NCBI GenBank assembly: GCA_035048485.1
Contig: CM068586.1
Coordinates: 30,069,849 to 30,133,848 of the forward strand
Direction of reading: 5' to 3'
Source: Pteria penguin
Lineage: Eukaryota > Mollusca > Bivalvia > Pterioida > Pteriidae
DNA length: 64,000 nt
The position numbers and the translations under genes were made by a program. This document shows positions 1 through 9,266 of this stretch, one piece after another (position 1 is the first letter of the stretch; each line of letters starts with the position of its first letter). The notes below the pieces were generated by a model. It was given only the letters and a program-made list of their open reading frames with translations. It did not search any database and had not been told where the DNA came from.

Positions 1-1190
1 TAATTGATTTCCTTCCTAGTGTGTAGTCTATACTAGCTATAGGATTCATTGATTTCCTTCCTTATATGTGGTCTATACTACAGAAAGGATTCGTTGATTT
101 CCTTCCTAGTGATCGGTCTATACTAGCTGAAGGATTCATTGATTTCCTTTCTATTATGTGGTCTATACTAGATCTAGCATAAGGATTCACTGTTTTCCTT
201 CCTTTTATGCGGTCTATACTGGATAAAGGATTCATTGATTTCCTTCCCAGTGTGCTGTCTATACTAGATATAGGATTCATTGATTCCCTTCCTAGTGTGC
301 GGTCTATACTAACTACAGGATTTATTGATTTCTTTCTTGGTGTACGGTCTATACTAGATATAGGATTCGTTGTATACCCTCCTTGTGTGCGGTCTACGGT
401 ATACTAGATATAGGATTCATTGATTCCCTGCCTTGTGTGCGGTCTATACTAGATATAGGATTCGTTGATTTCCCTCCTAGCGTGCGGTCTATACTAGATA
501 TAGGATTCGTTGTATACCCTCCTTGTGTGCGGTCTACGATATACTAGACATAGGATTCATTGATTTCTTTCATTGTGTACGGTCTATACTTGATATATGA
601 TTCATTGATTTCCCTCCTAACGTGCGGTCTATACTAGATATAGGATTTGTTGAATACCCCCCTTGTGTGCGGTCTACGGTATACTAGATATAGGATTCAT
701 TGATTTCTTTCATTGTGTACGGTCTATACTTGATATATGATTCATTGATTTCCCTCCTAGCGTGCGGTCTATACTAGATATAGGATTTGTTGAATACCCT
801 CCTTGTGTGCGGTCTTTACTAGCTTGATTTCATTCCTTATGTGCATCTATACTAACCATAGGATTAATTGATTTCATCCCCTATGCGCAGTCTATAATTA
901 TTATTAATTGACTTCCCTCCGTGTGTGCGGTCTATACTAGATGTAGGATTCATTGATTTCCATCCTTGTGTACGATCTATCCTAGATAAAGGATTCATTG
1001 ATTTCCTTCCTTGCGTGCACTCTATACTAGATATAGGATTCATTGATTTCCCTCCTTGTGTGCAGTCTATACTAGCCATGTAAAATTCATTGATTCCCTT
1101 CCTTGTGTGTGGACTATACTATTTGTAGGATTCATTGACTTCCCTCCTTGTGTCTGTCTATACTAGCTATAGGATCCATTGACATCCTTC
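1..1190. repeat. 45-bp minisatellite with higher-order 140-bp periodicity
   Basis: About 26 diverged head-to-tail copies of a roughly 45-bp unit built on ggtctatactagatatagga followed by a ttcattgatttcc block. Between about 345 and 830 the variants recur in threes: the ttcgttgtataccctcc type starts near 366, 506, 647 and 786, a spacing of 139-141 bp. Because 45 is a multiple of three, long spurious frames stay open on the minus strand. The array runs off the left edge, so its full size is unknown. Confidence 0.9.
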
Positions 1191-1429
1191 GATGCTATCA
1201 TAAAATTTCAAGTGTATGTTGGTTCAACGGTATCACACTGCATTTCAATTTTATGATCCATGTCACATTCCGGCTACCAGTTCGCATTTTATTACGATTA
1301 GCATTTTCTGCGTCTCTCTCTCTGTCCTTCAGATTAGACAGTGCAAATCCCCGTGCCCACAGACAGTCATATAGTAAGAAGGTGGGAGAGGACTGGTTAC
1401 TCCTAACAGTTTTTATATCCATCCCCCAT
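1191..1429. other. Non-repetitive spacer
   Basis: Unique-looking sequence between two minisatellites. Open frames on both strands here are short and show no recognisable motif. I see no gene. Confidence 0.5.
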
Positions 1430-1705
1430 CCTTAATAGGAGTAATCACCCATCCCCACCTCCTTACTAGGAGTAACCATCCACCCCACCTCCTTACAAGG
1501 AGTAATGACCCCTCCCACCTCCCTACTAGGAGTAAACACCCCCTTACTAGAAATTACAATTCCCCACCTCCTTCCTAGGAGTAACCATCCCTCATCATCT
1601 CCTTACTAGGAGTAACCACCCCATCGTCACCTCCTTACTAGGAGTAACTATCCATCTCCACCTCCTTACTAGGAGTAACCATCCCTCCCCACCTCCTTAC
1701 TATAC
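1430..1705. repeat. 31-bp minisatellite, about 9 copies
   Basis: Tandem units of 30-32 bp around cctccttactaggagtaacc. Unit starts (aggagta) fall near 1437, 1468, 1498, 1528, 1577, 1608, 1640 and 1671. Most units contain CTCCT-TACT-AGGAG, a 5-bp stem with a 4-nt loop, so the array can form a series of small hairpins. Confidence 0.85.
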
Positions 1706-2326
1706 GATCGCATGTGTCCGTGCCTCATGTCACTATATTTTGGTACGTGAAGGTGCCTCCTTGTTTCGAATGAGTATGTTACACAGGTAAAGTTCGGAAA
1801 CCATACAACATTAGGTGCCGCCACCGCATAAAGATTGTAGCTGAAAACAATAACAAAATAAAACAAATCGAGTTCCTTTCCTTCTATGCGTGTCGTCTTT
1901 TCAGTTTATTCAAGGAGACAGTCATTAGTGTCCATCTACACAAGCTGTCTTTGCTTATTAATTTTGGATTTGACTTTCCTTTAATGCATGCTGTATTTGC
2001 ATTCATGTTCGTTCATGTGTGCCGTCTATACGAATTTAAAAGGACAAACCAGGTTCGGATGTGTGTTTTCCAGTGTCGGATTTAGAGTCCCCCTTTCGCC
2101 GCGTATGTACAAGTAAAAATCCTGATTTGGCACCAAAACCGGCCGAGTAATTTGGCAAATCATATATGTCCCCCCTTTCGGATACCCTGGATCCGCCACT
2201 ACTTTTGATACTTATTGTCTACTAGCTTATGAATAGCTAATTTCCGTAAATGTCTACTCTATGCTAGTAATGTACTCACTCATTCCCTACCACGTGCCAA
2301 ATAAGCTTTCAGTTCATGCTGTCTAC
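1706..2326. other. Intergenic stretch with a possible repeat fragment
   Basis: No gene seen. Around 2070-2215 there are C-rich blocks (gtccccctttcgcc and tatgtcccccctttcgg) ending in ggatccgccact. This resembles the C-rich, ggatcc-containing element at 9098-9266 and may be a remnant of a related repeat. The rest appears unique. Confidence 0.35.
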
Positions 2327-2430
2327 ACTAGTCAACACCGGCGATTATATCGCCTGGGTTCGCCTCTTTCCTGTCAACCCTATACACAGGACAGAGGCGA
2401 ACGCAGGCGATGTAATCGCCTGTGACTAGT
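2327..2430. repeat. Long nested palindrome (possible fold-back element)
   Basis: Two arms of about 45 bp, beginning actagtca, are near-perfect reverse complements around a central spacer of about 11 bp (caaccctatac). Each arm contains its own inner palindrome: ggcgat..atcgcc on the left and aggcgatgtaatcgcct on the right. Single strands could therefore form a cruciform with side hairpins. No coding content and no clear target-site duplication is visible. It could be a very small fold-back transposable element or a secondary-structure element upstream of the next gene. Confidence 0.8.
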
Positions 2431-2662
2431 CAAGTATTTATTCATTTCCTTCATTATCTACTGTTTTGTTAGTTCCCTTGACTCACACTGTTTTGGTTTC
2501 CTATATATGGATTCATTTCCTTCTATTTAAAGTCTTTCCTAAATAGTGAATCGTTAATTTTTTCCCCTAAATATGCTGTATTTACTAACTCTAAGGAATA
2601 ATTACTTTCACATAAAGTGTACCGCGTTTGCTAACTTCCTTACACGTACAAATGTACTGTTT

Positions 2663-2668
2663 TATAAA
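2663..2668 (+). promoter_or_regulatory. Candidate TATA box of the Gly/Ser-rich gene
   Basis: TATAAA in the context gttttataaagaaag lies 105-110 bp upstream of the ATG at 2773. It would place transcription start near 2693-2700 and give a short 5' UTR of about 75 nt. The genome is AT-rich, so a chance match is possible. Confidence 0.4.
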
Positions 2669-2772
2669 GAAAGTTTCTATTCGATGGCGTGATACGTCTG
2701 CTATCTCGGTTCTTATCTTTCTTCAGAAATTTCATTCTACACAAATTTGTCCCAGGCGATAAGGAGGTCAAT

Positions 2773-2830
2773 ATGGTCAAATACATTGTATATATAATAT
2801 TATGCCTTGAAATACTGACAGTTTTCTCTA
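2773..2830 (+). CDS. Gly/Ser-rich secreted protein, exon 1 (signal peptide)
   Basis: The ATG opens a 19-codon segment reading MVKYIVYIILCLEILTVFS: one basic residue near the start, a hydrophobic core, then small residues. This is a typical secretory signal peptide. It ends in phase 1 (single A) at a strong donor, GTGAGT at 2831. The open frame extends upstream to an ATG at 2689, but that ATG lies at or before the start expected from the TATA box and would put a long non-hydrophobic leader before the signal, so 2773 is preferred. The join to 5374 regenerates an in-frame AGT (Ser). The exon link is inferred from phase and splice signals, not from a transcript. Confidence 0.72.
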
Positions 2831-3009
2831 GTGAGTATCTCTGCCACTTAATACTTGTGTGCTTATTTCTTTATTTGAAAACCATATTTTCATTACGACA
2901 TTTTTATAAAATGTATTTGAAAGTCGCCATTTCAAATTGTTGCTAGATGATATACTATCAAGTAAATTGTACCTCCCTATTCATAGTTAGAATTTTACCA
3001 GAAATTAAC

Positions 3010-3835
3010 AGAGCTTACATGCTGTAGTAGAAAGTTTCATAGTGCTTACATCCTGTAGTAGAAAGTTACATAGAACTTACACCCTGTAGTAGAAAGTTAC
3101 ATAGAGCTTACATCCTGTAGTAGAAAGTTGTGCAGAGCTTACATCCTGTAGTAGAAAGTTACACAGAGCTTACACGCTGTAGTAGAAAGTTATATAAAGC
3201 TTACATGCTGTAGTAGAAAGTTACATAAAGCTTACACCCTGTAGTAGAATGATGTACAGAGGTCACATCCTGTAGTAGAATGTTGTAATACAGCTTCCAT
3301 CCTGTAGTAGAAAGTTATAATACAGCTTACATCCTGTAGAAGAAAGTTACATAGAACTTACATCGTGTAGTAGAATGTTATAATACAGCTTACATGCTGT
3401 AGTAGAATGTTATAATACAGCTTACACCCTGTAGTAGAATGTTACATAGAGCATACATCCTGTAGTAGAAAGTTACATAGAGCTTACATCATGTAGTAGA
3501 AAGTTATAATACAGCTTACATCCTGTAGTAGAAAGTTACATAGAGCTTACACCCTGAAGTAGAAAGTTACATAGAGCTTACATCCTGTAGTAGAAAGTTA
3601 TAATACAGCTTACACCCTGTAATAGAAAGTTACATAGAGCTTACACCCTGTAGTGGAAAGTTACATAGATCTCACATCCTGTAGTAGAAAGTTACATAGA
3701 GCTTACATCCTGTAGTAGAAAGTTATAATACAGCTTACATCCTGTAGTAGAAAGTACACAGAGCGAACATCCTGTAGTAGAAAGTTACATATAGCTCACA
3801 TCCTGTAGTAGACAGTTACATAGAGCTCACATCCT
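3010..3835. repeat. 31-bp minisatellite, about 26 copies
   Basis: Tandem units built on cttacatcctgtagtagaaa followed by gttacatagag. The phrase ctgtag recurs every 31 bp (3022, 3053, 3084 and onward). Copies vary at a few positions (tataatac versus tacatag). It lies in the intron of the Gly/Ser-rich gene. Confidence 0.92.
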
Positions 3836-3904
3836 TTTTTCATGGACCCAATATATTTCCGTATCACCCCTGTAAAACACTATATAACTAATAATATCAT
3901 GCGT

Positions 3905-4434
3905 TCATATAGCAGATTCGATGAGTAATATTAATTAATGTCTTGCGTTCTGATTGTAGAACCTGTGACGTTTGGTGAGCTTTGTCGATTAATATCATGC
4001 GTTCTGATTGTAGATCCTGGGACGTTTGGAGAGCTATATTGATTACTATCATGCTTTCTGATTGTAGAACCTGTGACGTTTGGAGAGCTATATTGATTAA
4101 TATCATGCTTTCTGATTGTAGAACCTGGGACGTTTGGAGAGCTATATTGATTACTATCATGCTTTCTGATTGTAGAACCTGTGACGTTTGGAGAGCTATA
4201 TTGATTAATATCATGCTCTCTGATTGTGGAACCTGGGACGTTTGGAGAGCTATATTGATTAATATCGTGCGTTCTGATTGTAGAACCTGTGACGTTTGGT
4301 GAGCTGTATTGATTAATATCATGCATTCTAATTGTAGAACCTGTGATGTGTGGAGAGATATATTGATTAATATCATGCTTTCTGATTGTAGATCCTGTGA
4401 CGCTTGGAGAGCGATATTGATTGATATCATGCGT
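3905..4434. repeat. 54-bp minisatellite, left block
   Basis: About ten copies of a 54-bp unit containing ctgattgtagaacctgtgac and gtttggagagctatattg. The gacgtttgga phrase recurs at 4021, 4075 and every 54 bp. Since 54 is divisible by three, frames stay open on both strands (the apparent 229-, 131- and 106-residue proteins). I treat these as artefacts of periodicity. The right block resumes after a SINE. Confidence 0.92.
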
Positions 4435-4446
4435 TCTAATTGTAGA

Positions 4447-4726
4447 AAGCCGGCGTGGCCTAGTGGTATCGCGTCGGACTCCTGATCGGGAGGCCGGGGT
4501 TCGAGTCCCGCTCTGGCCATGCCGGTGTCATGTCTTTCGGATGAGACAGTAAAAACCGAGGCCCCGTGTCGTGGTATGCATGGCACGTTAAAGATCCCTC
4601 ACTGCTTCGGGTGGGTCCGTTGCAAAGGTCAAAATTTGTATGCTCCGCATCAGGCAGATGCCGTCACCATATACGTGAAATATTCGTGGTGTGACGTAAA
4701 CCAATAATCAATCAATCAATCAAAAA
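4447..4726 (+). mobile_element. tRNA-derived SINE inserted in the 54-bp array
   Basis: The head resembles a tRNA with pol III promoter boxes: A box tggcctagtgg and B box ggttcgagtcc. A non-tRNA body follows (atgagacagtaaaaaccgag, cactgcttcgggtgggtcc) and then an (aatc)n tail. A perfect 12-bp target duplication tctaattgtaga flanks it (4435-4446 and 4727-4738). The intact duplication and close match to the copy at 21316 suggest a fairly recent insertion. The head is not a functional tRNA gene. Confidence 0.93.
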
Positions 4727-5130
4727 TCTAATTGTAGATTATGTGACGTTTAGTGAGCTGTATTGATTAATTTCATGCTTTCTGATTGTAGAACCTGTGA
4801 CGTTTGGTGAGCTGTATTGATTGATATCATGCGTTCTGATTGTAGATCCTTTGACGTTTGGTGAGCTTTGTTGATCAATATCATGCTTTCTGATTGTAGA
4901 TCCTGTGACGTTTGGTGAGCTTTGTTGATTAATATCATGCGCTCTGATTGTAGATCATGTGACGTTTGGTGAGCTTTGTTGATTAATATCATGCGTTCTG
5001 ATTGTAGATCCTGTGACGTTTGGTGAGCTGTATTGATTGATATCATGCGTTCTGAATATAGAAACTGACGTTTGGTTAGCTTTGTTGATTAATATCATGC
5101 GCTCTAATTGTAGATCCTGTGATGTTTGAA
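4727..5130. repeat. 54-bp minisatellite, right block
   Basis: Continuation of the same 54-bp array after the SINE, about seven to eight copies. It is dominated by a gtttggtgagctttgttgat variant, whereas the left block is dominated by gtttggagagctatattgat. The two blocks have therefore homogenised separately or differed before the insertion. Confidence 0.9.
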
Positions 5131-5373
5131 GAGTTACTTCATTTGCCAAATAACTTTGATCAAAAAGGTAAGTTCCGGTCTAAATTTACATAAACGTCAT
5201 ATTTGACACGTAACCTACTTTTGTATTCTGATTACACTTAATGTTATGGTAATGGGAATTAAAGATGGATTTTCCCCAGCGTTTCCTTGTGTTATTTTTT
5301 GAAGATGAATAAGTATGCGAAATTCCTTTGTTGTTACTTTTGAAGTATTATTTATTGTTCGTTTCCTTTGAAG

Positions 5374-7829
5374 GTGATGTTAGATTACTGCGCAGAGCCA
5401 GTTCGGGAAGTAATTCTTATGGAACCAGTAGCTTTAACCCCAATCAGTTTCTTACAGGAAACTTCGGAACCGGAACATTCAATATGGGTTCTTATGGTAC
5501 CGGTGGAACCAGTTCTAGTTCCAGCTCAGGTGGAGGTGGGACAAATTCCTTTGGCACAGGTTCGTTAGGGTCAGGAAATTATGGATTTGGGTCATTGGGT
5601 GGATATAGCTCTGGTACAGCAAGTAGTGCAAGTTCTAGTGGGACTGTTGGAAAAGGATCTACCGGATCTGGACTAAGTGGTACATCCGGGAGTGGTGGCA
5701 GTGCTTCTTCTGGATTTGGCGCTACTGGAACTAGTTATGGTACAGATGGTTCAACGTCCGGCAATGTTGCAAGTGGTGCCTCTGCAGGATTTACAAATGG
5801 GGGTTCTGGCACCGCGTCCGGTTTTAATTCTGGATCAAGTGGATCAGGTTTTGGAAGTAGTTCGTTCGGAGGTTCAAGCTCGGGTACTGGCTCTGGATTT
5901 GGCACTGGAACAAGCGGATCGGGTTTCGGAGGTAGTTCATTTGGAGGTTCTAGTTCAGGCTCGGGCTCTGGATCAAGTGGATCAGGTTTTGGAAGTAGTT
6001 CATTTGGGAGTTCAAGTTCAGGCACCGGTTCAGGATTTGGTTCTGGATCGAGCGGATCAGGTTTTGGAAGTAGTTCATTTGGAGGTTCGAGTTCAAGTGC
6101 CAGCTCTGGATTTGGTTCTGGGTCAAGCGGATCGGGTTTTGGAGGTAGTTCATTTGGAGGTTCTAGTTCAGGCTCTGGCTCTGGATTTGGATCTGGATCA
6201 AGTGGATCAGGTTTCGGAAGTAGCTCATTTGGGAGTTCAAATTCAGGTACCGGTTCAGGATTTGGTTCTGGATCGAGCGGATCAGGTTTTGGAAGTAGTT
6301 CATTTGGAGGTTCGAGTTCAAGTGCCAGCTCTGGATTTGGTTCTGGGTCAAGCGGATCGGGTTTTGGGAGTAGTTCAAGTGGAGGTTTTGGCTCTGGTTT
6401 CGGTAGCGGGGGTTTTGGTGGTTCAAGTTCAGGTTCTGCTAGTAGCTCTAGTGGTTCATCAGGTGGTTTTGTATCTGGATTCCAATCAGGTTCTTCTACC
6501 GGAACAGGGACCGGACAAGATCCTCATACGTTCTCATCTAGTGGCGGTTCGGGGACTGGTAACGGCAATTTTGATTTTAGTCATAATTTTGGTTCAAATT
6601 CCGCATCAACAGGATTCAACGCATTTGGTAATAGCAATGGACAAACGCTGATTACAGGATTTGTTGATCCGTCCAAGCTGGAAGCATCGTTTGGGTCCGG
6701 TGTTCCAGATGGTGGGAACTTTATTGATGGTATTAAAGGATATAGTGCCGCTGCACAGGTTGCTCCAGATGCCAAGATCGTTGATACAGGGTCTGGGACT
6801 GGGTCATCGAGTGCAAGTGGGTCGCCTAGTAATCCAGGTGGGAATAGTAGCACAATATTTGGAACAAACTCTCATCAAGAAACTGGGAAAAATTGCTATG
6901 GCTTTAATACGACTTGCAATGAGGGTAAGCCATTCGGTTATGTGGGACCTTCAAATACGGCAGGAGGATTTTATACAGAGAACTCAAAGGGATTTGGTAA
7001 CGGGACCGATGGTGGTTCGTCTTCGGCCAGTACAGGTACTCCAACATCGTCTATCTCGGCAGCAGCTTCGGCGTTTGGAAATGCAAACAGTGGTGGCCAG
7101 GGCGGTGGGGGTTTTGGCGTGTCCGGATTAGATACTGGTCTGGGAGGAAGTTTTGGAAATGACGGTGGATTTAGTAGTGGGAGTTTTGGAGGAAGTTTTG
7201 GAGGAGGATTTGGGGGAAATGGAGGGTCTTCTGGACTAGGGACAAGTATTGATGATGGCCATGTTGGCGATGTGCAATCAGGAGGTGGGCCTAGTTCAAC
7301 CGGTATAGATGGCGTGGTGGGCAAGTTTCTAGGATTAGCCTCCTCTATTGGCGGCAGTGCTGGTTCTGCTGCAGCAATGGTGGCCGTGGAAGCGGCGGTT
7401 AAATACCCCCCTACCGAAAATGCATTAAAACTGCTTCAAATAGCAAAGTTTGCATCTCTCTTGGGAGATATCGCTTCTACAGCACAGGGAGCGTCATCCG
7501 CAGGAAAAGGTCTTTTACAGAGTGCCAAATCCACATTGTCTGGTCTGCAAAACGTAGTTCCTAAGCCGCCAAGTGACATCAAAAGTCTTACCTCTAGTTT
7601 AGTACAGAATGCCATGAGTAGTGCCGCATCTATGCAAAATGCTGTGAGTAGTGCACAAAGTGCTGTGAGTAGTGCACAAGGAGCCGTGAGTAACGCACAG
7701 GGTGCCGTGAGTAGCGCACAAGGTGCATTTAGTAACGCACAGAATCCCACTGGTAGCGCTCAACAAGGAACAGGCGGAGCTGCCTTATCCTCGAATGGCG
7801 GCACATCTGGGGCATCATTAATTGGTTAG
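5374..7829 (+). CDS. Gly/Ser-rich secreted structural protein, exon 2
   Basis: One exon of 2456 nt encodes about 817 residues and stops at TAG 7827. With exon 1 the precursor is about 837 residues. After the signal peptide comes DVRLLRRASSG with a dibasic pair that could be a processing site, then a long Gly/Ser/Thr/Phe region. From about 5820 to 6400 this is a tandem 25-residue repeat (75 bp) of the type GSSGSGFGSSSFGG. A less repetitive part holds VDPSKLEASFG and a pair of cysteines in NCYGFNTTCNEG, with possible N-glycosylation sites (NSS, NTT, NGT). The C-terminal part has an Ala-rich amphipathic stretch (AAMVAVEAAVKYPP, ALKLLQIAKFASLLGD) and five heptads of the AVSSAQG type. Composition and architecture fit a secreted fibre, shell-matrix, byssal or silk-like protein. 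No named family is recognised and the role is inferred from composition. Overlapping frames, including a 324-residue one, are shadows of the repeat. Confidence 0.85.
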
Positions 7830-7838
7830 TGAATGTAA

Positions 7839-7902
7839 AATAAATATCACACACTCTTCGTTTTCTACTTGTAATTTGCATAAATTGCATATATGAAATA
7901 AA
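7839..7902 (+). terminator. Polyadenylation signals of the Gly/Ser-rich gene
   Basis: AATAAA occurs at 7839-7844, ten bases after the stop codon, and again at 7897-7902. The second is at a more usual distance and is the likelier signal. The 3' UTR would be roughly 100 nt. Confidence 0.6.
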
Positions 7903-9092
7903 TTTTAGAACAGTATCAGGCTTAAATCAAACTTTTTATGTGTGGTCTGATGACTAGTGGATTTATTTTTCTTATATGGCTACGACACTTACCACGAAAT
8001 TTCAAATGTTAACCAATCTCATTAAAATTCGATCCTTCATACTCCAGTGTAAGTCGCTGTGGAAGATCTCAACACTTTCTGTAAAGGGTCGTCTCAGATT
8101 GACCTTTCTAAAGGTAAATGGTATCATTTCTACACTCTTGTCGTGAGGATTTATCGAATGCTCAAATTTAAATGTACAAATTACGGTATACATTCCGTAC
8201 ATTCCCAAAAGAATACTTTTTTTGGCACGAGGGCACCAATTTTTGTTAACATCCTTTCTCTAGCAAAATGTGTAAGTCTGTCGAAACAACTCAGCCAATC
8301 ACTGATTGGTCAGCGTATAAGGCCTGTCTAAGATGAACCTTTATGGGGAGTGTTGGGATCTTCCATCGCAACTTAGCCAACGGTAGGAGCTTGAAAACTC
8401 GAATTTAAATGATGGTTGAATTGTTGGGGTTTTTTTTTGTTACTTGAACTCAAAGCAGTCCTCATTGTAGGTAACTGTTCAATAACTATCTTGTCTGCCA
8501 TACACTTGTAAAAGCTCTGGTGACGGCACTTCCTTTCTACAGTCCTGGATACACCGTCGTGCACTACTGTATCACCCTCCACAAACTGCGATTCTTATCT
8601 GTGGATTTTTAGAAAGACGAAAATATAAAAAGAAAAATAAATGATATCTTGTAAAGGATTAGAAATTACGAGTTAGTTTACTTTGATTACAGCATTTCAT
8701 GAGAACGCCTCGAACTTTCGGAATGTATTATTCAAATATCGGCATCTAGCCTCTCTGTAGTTTACAGTGTTAAAACTAGGAAACGAATAGATTAATTTTA
8801 CAACATTTCAGATACCTTATTATCTGTCCATCTTAATATTCATGTTTGTTCTGAGTACAAGCGATAATGATTACGCAAAACGTCAAAAAAAATACTTGAA
8901 AATCTTCATAAATAACTGCAACAAAAATAAAATACGAAAGAATTTTTGTGTATTTTCATTAACGTATACATATACACAAATACACAAATAAACACATATA
9001 TAAAGTGACAAAGACATACAGACATGGATAGTGACTATCATTACAGATATCACAGTTTTAACTGTGATTGAATTATATATAAATATTTGTAT
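7903..9092. other. Intergenic, no gene seen
   Basis: Unique-looking AT-rich sequence with only short frames of no recognisable content. No splice-bounded homology segment, tRNA or tandem repeat was noticed. Confidence 0.5.
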
Positions 9093-9097
9093 ATAAG

Positions 9098-9266
9098 CAT
9101 ACGCGGATCCAGAATTTTTTGTCAGAGGGGGTCCAACCAAAAAGGTAATTTTTTCTCTCAGACGAGGGGGGTCCAACCCCCAAAATACCTTGCTTTGGTA
9201 AAATCGGATTCCAGGGGGTCTGCGGTCAGACCCCCTACCCCCCCCCCCCCTCTGTATCCGCGCATG
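9098..9266. mobile_element. 169-bp MITE-like element with TIRs and 5-bp target duplication
   Basis: Ends are imperfect terminal inverted repeats: catacgcggatccaga on the left against catgcgcggatacaga as the reverse complement of the right end. The flanks repeat ataag (9093-9097 and 9267-9271). The interior has inverted G- and C-rich blocks (agggggtcc, gaccccct) and a C14 run. It has no coding capacity and is a non-autonomous element of unknown superfamily. Confidence 0.7.

Larger units (their letters stand above)
2831..5373 (+). other. Intron 1 of the Gly/Ser-rich gene
   Basis: Begins GTGAGT and ends in a pyrimidine-rich acceptor (gtttcctttgaag). It is almost wholly repetitive: a 31-bp minisatellite, a 54-bp minisatellite split by a SINE, and about 200 bp of plain sequence before the acceptor. 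A donor-like aaaag/gtaagt at about 5167 has no convincing acceptor upstream, and I do not call an extra exon. Confidence 0.65.

Noticed and set aside
1..1080. Minus-strand frames with SIDRTQGRKSMNP-type 15-residue repeats
   Set aside because: The 45-bp period explains them. The 47- and 48-bp units break the frame, and no start, signal or splice support is seen.
2689..2772. Upstream ATG extending exon 1 of the secreted protein
   Set aside because: It lies at or before the start predicted from the TATA box and would bury the signal peptide behind 28 mostly polar or basic residues.
4447..4520. Genuine tRNA gene at the SINE heads (also 21316 and 24266)
   Set aside because: Boxes A and B are present, but the cloverleaf is followed directly by SINE body and tail, with target duplications. 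These are SINE promoters.
3897..4586. 229-residue minus-strand frame across the 54-bp array and SINE
   Set aside because: It is kept open by the 54-bp period and runs into the SINE head, so it is a chimera of two non-coding repeats.
5109..5166. Extra exon ending at the donor-like caaaaag/gtaagt
   Set aside because: No acceptor or coding logic upstream, since it begins inside minisatellite sequence. Exon 1 joins exon 2 perfectly without it.
5677..6651. 324-residue frame overlapping the Gly/Ser-rich exon
   Set aside because: It is the shifted reading of the same 75-bp repeat; the in-frame reading has the signal peptide, stop and polyadenylation signals.
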